Assembly (NCBI GenBank): GCA_025356505.1 | Contig: JANXSV010000239.1 | Coordinates: forward strand, 1-10,235 | DNA: 10,235 bases | From: Methylovirgula sp. | GTDB taxonomy: Bacteria > Pseudomonadota > Alphaproteobacteria > Rhizobiales > Beijerinckiaceae | Reading direction: 5' to 3' | Shown here: piece after piece, positions 1 through 6,559 of the stretch | How the letters are laid out: every line of letters starts with the position of its first letter | How positions within the stretch are numbered: position 1 is the stretch's first letter | The notes under the pieces: generated by a model | The model's input: the letters and a program-made list of their open reading frames with translations, nothing else | Told to the model about the DNA's origin: nothing | Database searches by the model: none | Translations under genes and position numbers: made by a program

Positions 1-1
1 A

Positions 2-559
2 GCATTGCCGATCGTTAAGACCTTCTGCGTCGGTTTCATTGAAATTGTGCGCGGTGTGCCATTCATCACCGTATTGTTCATGGCGCAGTTTCTGCTGCCG
101 CTTCTGTTGCCTGACCCGACATGGTCTGATTCGTTCGATCATCTGTTGCGTGTCCTGATCGGCACTGCGCTGTTTTCTGCGGCCTACATGGCCGAAGAGG
201 TCCGTGGCGGTTTGCAGGCAATGCCTAAAGGCCAGTACGAAGGCGCGATGGCCATGGGCCTCGGCTACTGGCAGATGATGCGGCTCATCATCCTGCCGCA
301 AGCGCTAACGCTTGTTATTCCGGGAATCGTCAACAATTTCATCGGGTTGTTCAAGGATACCACGCTCGTGGCAGTGGTCGGTATCTTTGACTTCTTGGCG
401 ACAGTCGACGCGCAGATCAAGGATCCTGCCTGGACCGGGCCTTATATTTCCTCAACCGGCTATCTGTTCGCCGGAATGTTCTACTTCGTGTTTTGTTACG
501 GAATGTCGCGCTATTCGCAAGGAATAGAGCGCACGCTTGCCAAATCCAAAAATCATTGA
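2..559 (+). CDS. aapM: General L-amino acid ABC transporter permease (AapM-like), 3' part
   Basis: This is the C-terminal part of an inner-membrane permease of the polar amino-acid (HAAT) ABC family. With its partner permease and the ATPase encoded next, it would move L-amino acids from a periplasmic binding protein into the cytoplasm. The reading frame is already open at the left edge, so the start and perhaps half of the protein are outside the window (AapM proteins are around 380 residues). Visible are the family motif [13 protein letters not shown] near the beginning, hydrophobic membrane segments, and the cytoplasmic EAA coupling loop at about 239-300 ([14 protein letters not shown]...ILPQAL), followed by [17 protein letters not shown], which is highly typical of the group. 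The tail is short and basic (KSKNH). It ends 25 bases before the ATPase start. An AapM assignment is preferred over other HAAT permeases because of the motif wording and the AapP-like neighbour, but substrate range cannot be read from sequence. Confidence 0.88.
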   Translation, partial: ALPIVKTFCVGFIEIVRGVPFITVLFMAQFLLPLLLPDPTWSDSFDHLLRVLIGTALFSAAYMAEEVRGGLQAMPKGQYEGAMAMGLGYWQMMRLIILPQALTLVIPGIVNNFIGLFKDTTLVAVVGIFDFLATVDAQIKDPAWTGPYISSTGYLFAGMFYFVFCYGMSRYSQGIERTLAKSKNH

Positions 560-584
560 GCCGAAAACCTTCAAGGGCAACCAG

Positions 585-1358
585 ATGTCATTAGCTGCAA
601 CGTTAAAACCCGGCTTGCTCAAGAGCGACAAGGCGATAGAACTGCTCGGCGTCCACAAGTGGTATGGACAATTTCATGTCTTGCGCGACATAAATCTCAA
701 TGTCAGGCGCGGCGAAAAAATCGTCATTTGCGGCCCATCCGGTTCAGGCAAATCCACGATGATTCGTTGCATCAACCGGCTTGAAGAGCATCAGCAGGGC
801 CAGATCATTGTCGACGGCACCGAGCTTACCAATGATGTCAAGCGGGTGGACGAAATCCGCCGCGATGTCGGCATGGTTTTCCAGCACTTTAATCTATTCC
901 CCCATCTGACCATCCTCGAAAATTGTACGCTCGCGCCGATCTGGGTCAAAAAAATGCCAAAAAAAGACGCTGAAGAGGTGGCGATGCACTACCTCACCCG
1001 CGTCAAAATTCCAGAACAGGCCGCAAAATACCCGGGGCAATTGTCGGGCGGCCAGCAGCAACGCGTTGCCATCGCCCGCTCGCTCTGCATGAGCCCGAAA
1101 ATCATGCTGTTCGACGAACCGACATCAGCTCTTGACCCTGAAATGGTCAAAGAGGTTCTCGATACTATGGTGTCGCTGGCGCAAGAGGGCATGACAATGT
1201 TGTGTGTCACCCATGAAATGGGCTTTGCCCGTCAAGTTGCCGACCGCGTGATTTTTATGGATCGCGGCGAGATTGTGGAAAGCAATACGCCCAATGAGTT
1301 CTTTGCCAATCCGCAGCATGAGCGCACCAAGCTGTTCCTTAGCCAGATCTTGCATTAG
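585..1358 (+). CDS. aapP: General L-amino acid ABC transporter ATP-binding protein (AapP)
   Basis: This is the complete nucleotide-binding subunit that powers the amino-acid importer whose permease lies just upstream. From the ATG at 585 it is 257 residues, the usual AapP/GlnQ length. That ATG has AAGGG at 573-577 with a 7-base spacer. An upstream in-frame TTG at 537 would overlap the permease gene and is not favoured. All ABC ATPase motifs are intact: Walker [10 protein letters not shown] (residues 50-58), Q-loop Gln100 in [12 protein letters not shown], signature LSGGQQQR (153-160), Walker [13 protein letters not shown] (173-184) and the switch His210 in VTHEMGFA. It acts on the cytoplasmic face of the inner membrane. 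One oddity is two A7 runs at 948-954 and 959-965 encoding VKKMPKK, which could promote slippage, but the frame is open throughout. It appears to be the last aap gene, since 130 bases of non-coding DNA follow before folB. Confidence 0.93.
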   Translation: MSLAATLKPGLLKSDKAIELLGVHKWYGQFHVLRDINLNVRRGEKIVICGPSGSGKSTMIRCINRLEEHQQGQIIVDGTELTNDVKRVDEIRRDVGMVFQHFNLFPHLTILENCTLAPIWVKKMPKKDAEEVAMHYLTRVKIPEQAAKYPGQLSGGQQQRVAIARSLCMSPKIMLFDEPTSALDPEMVKEVLDTMVSLAQEGMTMLCVTHEMGFARQVADRVIFMDRGEIVESNTPNEFFANPQHERTKLFLSQILH

Positions 1359-1475
1359 CAAAAACGGGCCCGAATTTGTCACTCTGATGTCGCGTTAGGC
1401 TGGTTTGCGCAGGTCTATGTCTATAGACAAGACGGGCCCGCGCGTGGATATCTCCGAATTTGGCGCGCGTTTGGC

Positions 1476-1482
1476 AAGGGAG
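1476..1482 (+). promoter_or_regulatory. Ribosome binding site that decides the folB start
   Basis: AAGGGAG lies 6 bases before a GTG at 1489. It is a much better Shine-Dalgarno than anything before the in-frame ATG at 1417 (only AGG, 3 bases away) or the TTG at 1405. The GTG start also gives the usual FolB length. Confidence 0.6.
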
Positions 1483-1488
1483 ACAGAC

Positions 1489-1857
1489 GTGAGCGCTTAT
1501 TCAGAAAACGACACCGACACGATTTTTGTGCATGATTTTGTTCTCGAAATTATGATAGGAATTTTCCCGCACGAATATTTGAAACCGCAGCGCGTCCGGT
1601 TCAACGTCGACGTGCTGATCGCTCGCATCGATCATATCCCCGCAGATGTCCATGATATCGTTTCTTACGATCACATCACCGACGGAATCACCGATATCGT
1701 CGCCAAGGGGCATATTCTGTTTGTCGAGGCGCTGGCACAGAACATAGCCGACCACATCTTGCGCCAGCCTCGCGCCCGAAAAGTCAAAGTCAGGGTGGAA
1801 AAATTAGACATCCGCCCCGGGAGCGTCGGCGTTGAAATTATTCGTTTTAAAGCGTGA
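1489..1857 (+). CDS. folB: Dihydroneopterin aldolase (FolB)
   Basis: A cytoplasmic enzyme of tetrahydrofolate synthesis that cleaves 7,8-dihydroneopterin to 6-hydroxymethyl-7,8-dihydropterin and glycolaldehyde. From the GTG at 1489 the protein is 122 residues, matching the family (about 115-125). Starting at the ATG at 1417 would add 24 poorly conserved residues. Family landmarks are present: IGIFPHE with Glu29, matching the Glu of the E. coli GVYDWE segment; VSYDHI with Tyr60; LFVEALAQNIADHIL (residues 77-91) with the pterin-contacting Glu80; and VEKLDIRPGSVGVEI, with Lys105 as the expected catalytic lysine. The gene stands alone between aapP and mltG, with 130 bases before it and 137 after, so it is probably transcribed separately from aap. 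No folP, folK or folC is visible beside it. A dihydroneopterin-triphosphate epimerase (FolX) is a possible alternative, since the two families are similar. Confidence 0.88.
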   Translation: MSAYSENDTDTIFVHDFVLEIMIGIFPHEYLKPQRVRFNVDVLIARIDHIPADVHDIVSYDHITDGITDIVAKGHILFVEALAQNIADHILRQPRARKVKVRVEKLDIRPGSVGVEIIRFKA

Positions 1858-1917
1858 ATTAGGCGCTTCGGATGGTGCTGGACTGCCAAGCCGCGGTCTT
1901 ACTTCCGGCAAAATCCT

Positions 1918-1946
1918 TTGCATCTATGGTCAACGATGGTTTTAAT
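1918..1946 (+). promoter_or_regulatory. Candidate sigma-70-type promoter before mltG
   Basis: TTGCAT (1918-1923), a 17-base spacer and TTTAAT (1941-1946) lie in the 137-base gap between folB and mltG. The -10 box matches 5 of 6 consensus bases, but the -35 box matches only the TTG. The gap is AT-richer than the flanking genes, as expected for a promoter. This is a visual match only. Confidence 0.25.
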
Positions 1947-1994
1947 TGATAGATGTACACAAATGAATTTTGCCAATGTTAAGATTGTTGCGTC

Positions 1995-3674
1995 ATGACG
2001 GGGACTGAAGGCACTCACCAGGGCGGAGCTGACGGAGCCATGCCGGAGCAAGCTCCAGCAGCGCCGGGTCGGTCTTTTTTTGGGCGCGCCGAGGGTGCAA
2101 AAAGCCCGAAAGAGGCTTTGCAGCCGGAAGCCGCGCCGCCGCCGCCGCCCAACAAGCCAAAAAAGAAGCGCGGCGGGTTGCTGTCCAATATCAGCGGGTT
2201 TCTGTCGTTTTTGCTCGTTCTGATGGTGGCTTCCGTCGTCGGCTATGGCTATCTCTTAAAAGAATTGCGCACGCCGGGACCATTGCCGACCGACAAGGCT
2301 GTGTTGATTTCACCCGGCACGGATGGCGTTGATATTGTTGATCAACTTGTGGGCGAGGGCGTCATATCCAGCGGGCCGATATTCACAATGGCACTGCGAT
2401 TTTCCGGACAAAGCTCCAAATCGTTGAAGGCCGGCGAATATATGTTCAAGCAGAATGCCAGCTTGCAGGAGGTGATAGACACCCTCGCCAGCGGTAAGGC
2501 CATCTTGCATAACGTGACAATCCCCGAAGGCTGGACCAGCCAAATGGCGGTGGATCGGCTTATGGAAACCGATGTATTAGCCGGAGAAGTGCGCGACATC
2601 CCCCCCGAGGGTGCGCTTTTCCCCGATACGTACAGGGTTACAAAAGGAGCGCAACGCGACGTCATAATTCGCCAGATGCTCGATGCCTCGAAAAAGATTG
2701 TCGCCGAAGTGTGGGCCAAGCGCGCGCCGGACCTGCCGTTAAAGTCACCTTATGAAATGGTGACGCTTGCGTCTATCGTTGAAAAAGAAACAGCCAAGGC
2801 CGATGAGCGGGCGCGCGTAGCGGCTGTCTACATCAACCGGCTCAACAAACACATTCGCCTGCAATCTGATCCGACTATTGTTTATGGCCTTGTTGGCGGC
2901 AAAGGCACGCTCGGCCATGCGATTCTCAAATCCGAATTGGATAAGGTCACACCTTACAACACCTATCAGGTTGACGGGTTGCCGCCTGGGCCGATAGCCA
3001 ATCCGGGCAGGGCTGCTTTGGAAGCAGTGGCAAACCCGTCGCGGACAAAAGAGCTCTATTTTGTAGCGGATGGCACCGGCGGCCACGTATTCGCCGAAAC
3101 CTTCGACCAGCACCAGAAAAACGTTGTCCGCTGGCGTCAGATCGAAAAAGACGCCAAAGACAAGCTCGCTCCGGAAGCTCTGCCTGCGCCGCCGCCTGCC
3201 AAACCTGGCCAACAGGGCCTGAATATAGACGATGCAGCGCCTTTGCTGGCTGATACATCGCTGGACCCGGACGTGATCAAGAAGGCCGCAGATGCGCTTG
3301 CGGAAAAACTGCAAAAGGCGCAGGGGCCAGCCAAAAACGCCTATGGCGCGCTGGGTAAGCCGATCCAATTTGCTTTAACTCCGGGTCCCGAAGTGGTTGA
3401 AAGCGCTATCGAGCCGGATGTGGCAGCTGGCGGCCCTGCTGAAACCTATCCCATGTCGCCCGGCATGCAGGCGGATTTGAAAACCCGTGCGGCAAAGTTT
3501 GGCGCTGCGCAAAGCGCTGACCCTACGCCTTCTGCTTCGGCCTATGTGGCGCGAGAGCCGCTTCCTAACGGCAAAACCCGCATCCTCGACGCGTCCGAAG
3601 GCACGGCTCTTGACCCGCTGCTAAATAAAAGTTTCGATTTGAACTCCAGCAAAACAATCCCAAAATTCAAATAA
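1995..3674 (+). CDS. mltG: Endolytic murein transglycosylase MltG (YceG family)
   Basis: An inner-membrane lytic transglycosylase that cuts newly made glycan strands internally and is thought to end peptidoglycan polymerisation. In order, the 559-residue protein has a Pro/Ala-rich cytoplasmic N-terminus with a proline run and basic KPKKKRGG (about 46-61), one membrane helix (about 66-88), and a periplasmic YceG region (about 100-385). The catalytic segment is LASIVEKETA (258-267), with Glu263 the likely catalytic acid. Further family motifs are LQSDPTIVYGL (289-299), YQVDGLPPGPIANPG (324-338) and LYFVADGTGGHVFAETFDQH (354-373). Residues 386-559 form an Ala/Pro-rich extension not found in the shorter E. 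coli enzyme. It ends in an ordered-looking motif (DASEGTALDPL). The ATG at 1995 lacks a clear Shine-Dalgarno. The in-frame ATG at 2040 has GGAG at 2025-2028, somewhat far upstream, and would give 544 residues. Both starts keep the membrane helix. Identification is secure; the exact start is less so. Confidence 0.93.
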   Translation: MTGTEGTHQGGADGAMPEQAPAAPGRSFFGRAEGAKSPKEALQPEAAPPPPPNKPKKKRGGLLSNISGFLSFLLVLMVASVVGYGYLLKELRTPGPLPTDKAVLISPGTDGVDIVDQLVGEGVISSGPIFTMALRFSGQSSKSLKAGEYMFKQNASLQEVIDTLASGKAILHNVTIPEGWTSQMAVDRLMETDVLAGEVRDIPPEGALFPDTYRVTKGAQRDVIIRQMLDASKKIVAEVWAKRAPDLPLKSPYEMVTLASIVEKETAKADERARVAAVYINRLNKHIRLQSDPTIVYGLVGGKGTLGHAILKSELDKVTPYNTYQVDGLPPGPIANPGRAALEAVANPSRTKELYFVADGTGGHVFAETFDQHQKNVVRWRQIEKDAKDKLAPEALPAPPPAKPGQQGLNIDDAAPLLADTSLDPDVIKKAADALAEKLQKAQGPAKNAYGALGKPIQFALTPGPEVVESAIEPDVAAGGPAETYPMSPGMQADLKTRAAKFGAAQSADPTPSASAYVAREPLPNGKTRILDASEGTALDPLLNKSFDLNSSKTIPKFK

Positions 3675-3857
3675 TCAGTTCGAAGAGCTGGTTTAAAAGC
3701 GGCTTCGACCATCTCGTCCGCCGCGGAAGGCAATCAGTGTTTTGCGTAAAGGGTGCCCACGCTTCAATTGGTCTTTGAGCGGCACATTTGCGAAAAGCCT
3801 TGATCTCTTAGCGGATTTAGAGCACTTGCAACGCCAGCGCTCCTCCCCGGAAAACCA

Positions 3858-4517
3858 ATGTCTGACGTTGCCTCAACACCGATCATTTCCCGCCGCGGTT
3901 TGATGTTGATTTTGTCGTCGCCGTCCGGCGCGGGCAAGACGACGATCACCCGCAATTTGCTTCAGGATAAAGCAAACGATTTGACTCTTTCTGTGTCGGT
4001 GACCACGCGCGAACGCCGCCAGAGCGAAGTGGACGGCATTCACTATCATTTCATCGCACCCAAGCAATTCGAAACCATGCGCAAAGATGGTGATTTGCTT
4101 GAGTCCGCCGAAGTCCACGGCAATTTCTATGGCACGCCGCGTCCGCCAGTCGAGGCCGTATTGGCCAAAGGCAAAGACATGCTGTTCGATATCGATTATC
4201 AGGGCACACAGCAGGTCAAGGCAAAAGCAGGGACTGACGTTGTGACAGTGTTTATCCTGCCACCGTCCATGGCCGAGTTGCAGCATCGCTTAGAGCGTCG
4301 CAATGAAGATGCCCCGGCCACCATCGCCAAGCGGCTGAGCAATGCCCGCAACGAAATTGCCCGCTGGACCATGTATGATTATGTCATCGTCAATGATGAT
4401 CTTGAACGCGCCTATAAAGATGTGCTTGCCATTTTGCGGGCCGAGCGGCTCCGGCGATTGCGTCAGGAGGCCGGTGTGGCCCGATTTGTTGAAGCGCTGA
4501 TCGACGCCAAGACTTGA
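3858..4517 (+). CDS. gmk: Guanylate kinase
   Basis: Phosphorylates GMP (and dGMP) to GDP using ATP, an essential cytoplasmic step in purine nucleotide supply and in recycling GMP. The 219-residue product has the P-loop SPSGAGKT (residues 21-28), the GMP-binding stretch SVTTRERRQSEVDGIHYHF (47-65), with the Arg residues expected to hold the GMP phosphate, EVHGNFYGT (85-93), DIDYQGTQQV (111-120), the lid region RLERRNEDAPATIAKRL (144-160) and the C-terminal YDYVIVNDDLERAY (173-186). Length is normal. The ATG at 3858 has no strong Shine-Dalgarno. The 183 bases between mltG and this gene hold no convincing promoter, terminator or ORF. In many Hyphomicrobiales yicC sits in that place, and none is present here. 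Confidence 0.95.
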   Translation: MSDVASTPIISRRGLMLILSSPSGAGKTTITRNLLQDKANDLTLSVSVTTRERRQSEVDGIHYHFIAPKQFETMRKDGDLLESAEVHGNFYGTPRPPVEAVLAKGKDMLFDIDYQGTQQVKAKAGTDVVTVFILPPSMAELQHRLERRNEDAPATIAKRLSNARNEIARWTMYDYVIVNDDLERAYKDVLAILRAERLRRLRQEAGVARFVEALIDAKT

Positions 4518-4538
4518 ACTTGCGCGGCGATTAAGCCA

Positions 4539-4566
4539 TTGCTTTCGATATATTGGCAGCTATAGT
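4539..4566 (+). promoter_or_regulatory. Candidate promoter of the yajC-secDF operon
   Basis: TTGCTT (4539-4544), a 16-base spacer and TATAGT (4561-4566) lie in the gap between gmk and yajC. The -10 box matches 5 of 6 consensus bases. If used, transcription would start near 4572-4574, leaving a leader of about 45 bases that is mostly taken up by the hairpin at 4580-4603. Visual match only. Confidence 0.38.
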
Positions 4567-4579
4567 CCGGCTCGATTTT

Positions 4580-4603
4580 GCGCGGGAAAGCTGTTTTCCG
4601 CGC
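4580..4603 (+). promoter_or_regulatory. Hairpin in the yajC leader next to the ribosome binding site
   Basis: The arms 4580-4589 (GCGCGGGAAA) and 4594-4603 (TTTTCCGCGC) pair over 10 bp, with one G-U pair, around a 4-base GCTG loop. Three bases separate the stem from the GGAGG Shine-Dalgarno at 4607-4611. No T-run follows, so it is not an intrinsic terminator for gmk. It could stabilise the 5' end of the transcript or tune ribosome access. The pairing is seen directly; the role is inference. Confidence 0.45.
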
Positions 4604-4606
4604 CTT

Positions 4607-4611
4607 GGAGG
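4607..4611 (+). promoter_or_regulatory. Ribosome binding site that decides the yajC start
   Basis: GGAGG lies 5 bases before the ATG at 4617. It fixes the start there rather than at the in-frame TTG at 4578, which would place the leader hairpin inside the coding region. The resulting product has the usual YajC length. Confidence 0.7.
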
Positions 4612-4616
4612 TTTTA

Positions 4617-4949
4617 ATGTTTGTAACTCCCGCATTCGCTCAGGCGGCTGGAGCCGCAGCTGGCGGCATGAACGATATTCTGGTGCAGATTGCGCCCTTC
4701 GGTATCGTTCTGATCATTTTCTATTTTCTGCTCCTGCGCCCGCAACAACGCCGCGCCAAGGAAAATGCGGAAATGCTGGCGAAAATCGCCCGTGGAGACA
4801 CCATTGTCACCTCCGGCGGCATTGTCGGCAAAGTCACCAAAGACAATGATCCGGGTGAAGTGGAAGTTGAAATCGCGCCAAATGTGAAGGTGCGCGTTTT
4901 GCGCCAGATGGTCGTTGAAGTGCGCGGCAAAACCGCAGCCAAGGCGTAA
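4617..4949 (+). CDS. yajC: Preprotein translocase subunit YajC
   Basis: A small inner-membrane protein that associates with SecD and SecF, and through them with the SecYEG channel and the YidC insertase. From the ATG at 4617 it is 110 residues, the same length as in E. coli. The N-terminus MFVTPAFAQAAG is of the alphaproteobacterial type. One membrane helix (about 21-40, ILVQIAPFGIVLIIFYFLLL) runs into the hallmark RPQQRRAKE (41-49). A cytoplasmic domain follows with GDTIVTSGGIVGKV (60-73) and a short beta-rich end. It is the first gene of a run that continues into secD after 8 bases, the classical yajC-secD-secF order. Expression probably comes from the promoter and hairpin leader just upstream. 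Confidence 0.95.
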   Translation: MFVTPAFAQAAGAAAGGMNDILVQIAPFGIVLIIFYFLLLRPQQRRAKENAEMLAKIARGDTIVTSGGIVGKVTKDNDPGEVEVEIAPNVKVRVLRQMVVEVRGKTAAKA

Positions 4950-4957
4950 AGACCGAT

Positions 4958-6550
4958 ATGTTGCGTTTTGCCACCTGGAAAGTAACGTCTGTCCTTATGG
5001 GCGTTTTGCTGGCGATCATGCTGGTTCTGCCGAGCCTGATGCCGCTTGGTTCGCGCGAATCGCTGGCCAAATCCCTGCCGTCGTGGATGCCGTTCCGCAA
5101 TATTGTGCTGGGTCTGGATTTGCAGGGCGGCGCGCATTTGCTGCTCGAGGTGGATACGCCGTCGGTTTTGCGCACACAGGTGGAAAACCTGCGTGATGAC
5201 GTGCGCAGGGTGTTGCGGGAAGAAAAAGTCTCGCTTTCGGGCGGCATCGGCCTGCAAACGCGCGGTGTCAGCGTCCGTATTCCAAATCCCGCCGATATTG
5301 AAAGAGTGCTGCCCAAATTGCAGGCTTTATCCGTGCCGCTGGGAAACAGCCTCACCGGTGCGACCGCGGGTCGCTCGCTTGATATTGTGCCGGGCGCGGA
5401 TGGGCTTGTGCAACTCAACGTCACCGACGGCGGGGTCACTGATAAGGTGCGCCGCGCCATCACCCAGTCCATTGAGGTGCTGCGCCGCCGCATCGATGAA
5501 ACCGGCACCAAAGAGCCGAACATCCAACAACAGGGCAATGACCGCATCCTGATCGAAGTGCCTGGATTGCAGGACACTTCTGACCTGAAGGCGCTCGTCG
5601 GCACCACGGCCAAGCTTGAATTCCGCTTTAACGCGGCTCCAAATGCCGAAGCTTCCGAAGTTGAAGCTTTGCCTCAGACGGATGTGCCGGGGATGGTCTC
5701 CATCGAAAAGCGCGTCATCGTCCAAGGCGAAGACCTGACCGATGCGCAGGCTGGTGTTGATCAAAACGGACGCCCGGTGGTGAATTTCAAATTCAATATT
5801 CGTGGCGGCCAAAAATTTGGCCAGGCAACCACCGAAAATGTCGGTCGCCAATTTGCCGTGGTCCTCGATAACAAGGTGATTTCCGATCCGGTTATCAATG
5901 GCCCGATTCCAGGCGGCAGCGGCCAGATTTCCGGCAATTACACGCTCGAAACCGCCAACAAGCTTGCGGTATTGCTGCGCGCGGGCGCTTTGCCCGCCAA
6001 ACTCACTGTTGTCGAAGAACGCACAGTTGGCCCGGGGCTAGGCCAAGATTCGATCGATGCGGGCAAAAAGGCGGCCTATGTCGGCGCGGCTCTGGTGCTA
6101 AGCTATATGCTGATCACCTACGGCACATTTGGCGTATTCGCCAACATCGCGCTCGCAGTCCATATTTTGCTGATTTTTGCCGCGATGGTGTTGCTTGGCG
6201 CTACGCTGACCCTACCGGGCATTGCCGGTATCGTGCTTACGATCGGCATGGCTGTGGACGCCAACGTGCTCATCTATGAGCGTATCCGCGAAGAAAATCA
6301 CGCCGGCCGCTCGATTATTGCATCGTTGGATGCAGGCTTCACCCGCGCCTTTGGCACCATTGTCGACTCGAATGTCACCATGTTTGTCGCGGCGCTGATT
6401 CTGTATTTGTTTGGTTCAGGTCCGGTTCGCGGCTTTGCCGTATCGCTTGGACTTGGCATTCTCACCTCGATTGTCACGGCTGTGACCATGACGCGCATGA
6501 TGATTGCGCTCTGGTATAAGTATCGCCGTCCGACGAAACTGCCCATTTAA
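4958..6550 (+). CDS. secD: Protein translocase subunit SecD
   Basis: One half of the SecDF motor, which uses the proton gradient to pull proteins through or out of SecYEG on the periplasmic side. The 530-residue product has an N-terminal membrane helix (about 10-30), the motif LGLDLQGGAHLLLEVD (51-66), and a large periplasmic region containing RRRIDETGTKEPNIQQQG (176-193) and FAVVLDNKVISDPVINGPI (299-317). A C-terminal block of about five membrane helices starts near 373. The helix motif GIVLTIGMAVDANVLIYERI (424-443) keeps the conserved Asp434, equivalent to the Asp required for proton-driven function in studied SecD proteins. Length is that of a stand-alone SecD, not the fused SecDF found in some Hyphomicrobiales. 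It starts 8 bases after yajC with only a weak Shine-Dalgarno and is followed 9 bases later by secF. Confidence 0.96.
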   Translation: MLRFATWKVTSVLMGVLLAIMLVLPSLMPLGSRESLAKSLPSWMPFRNIVLGLDLQGGAHLLLEVDTPSVLRTQVENLRDDVRRVLREEKVSLSGGIGLQTRGVSVRIPNPADIERVLPKLQALSVPLGNSLTGATAGRSLDIVPGADGLVQLNVTDGGVTDKVRRAITQSIEVLRRRIDETGTKEPNIQQQGNDRILIEVPGLQDTSDLKALVGTTAKLEFRFNAAPNAEASEVEALPQTDVPGMVSIEKRVIVQGEDLTDAQAGVDQNGRPVVNFKFNIRGGQKFGQATTENVGRQFAVVLDNKVISDPVINGPIPGGSGQISGNYTLETANKLAVLLRAGALPAKLTVVEERTVGPGLGQDSIDAGKKAAYVGAALVLSYMLITYGTFGVFANIALAVHILLIFAAMVLLGATLTLPGIAGIVLTIGMAVDANVLIYERIREENHAGRSIIASLDAGFTRAFGTIVDSNVTMFVAALILYLFGSGPVRGFAVSLGLGILTSIVTAVTMTRMMIALWYKYRRPTKLPI

Positions 6551-6559
6551 GGTGCACCG

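Noticed and set aside
1365..1440. Two copies of CGGGCCCG (1365-1372 and 1433-1440) between aapP and folB
   Set aside because: The palindrome has no room for a hairpin loop, no T-run follows, and 8-base GC-rich repeats are expected by chance. Not called a terminator or operator.
1849..1876. AAGCG/CGCTT pairing across the folB stop
   Set aside because: A 5-bp stem with a 9-base loop and no T tail, too weak to call a terminator.
2745..3368. Open minus-strand frame opposite mltG (about 207 codons)
   Set aside because: It overlaps the catalytic region of MltG, which is clearly the coding strand. No domain is recognisable.
3680..3708. Inverted repeat TCGAAG...CTTCGA just after mltG
   Set aside because: The stem is only 6 bp with a 17-base loop, and no T-run follows, so it is not a convincing terminator.
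4834..5613. Open minus-strand frame opposite yajC and secD (about 260 codons)
   Set aside because: It is a shadow of the conserved secD coding strand, rich in Ser, Arg and Pro, with no motif or ribosome binding site.
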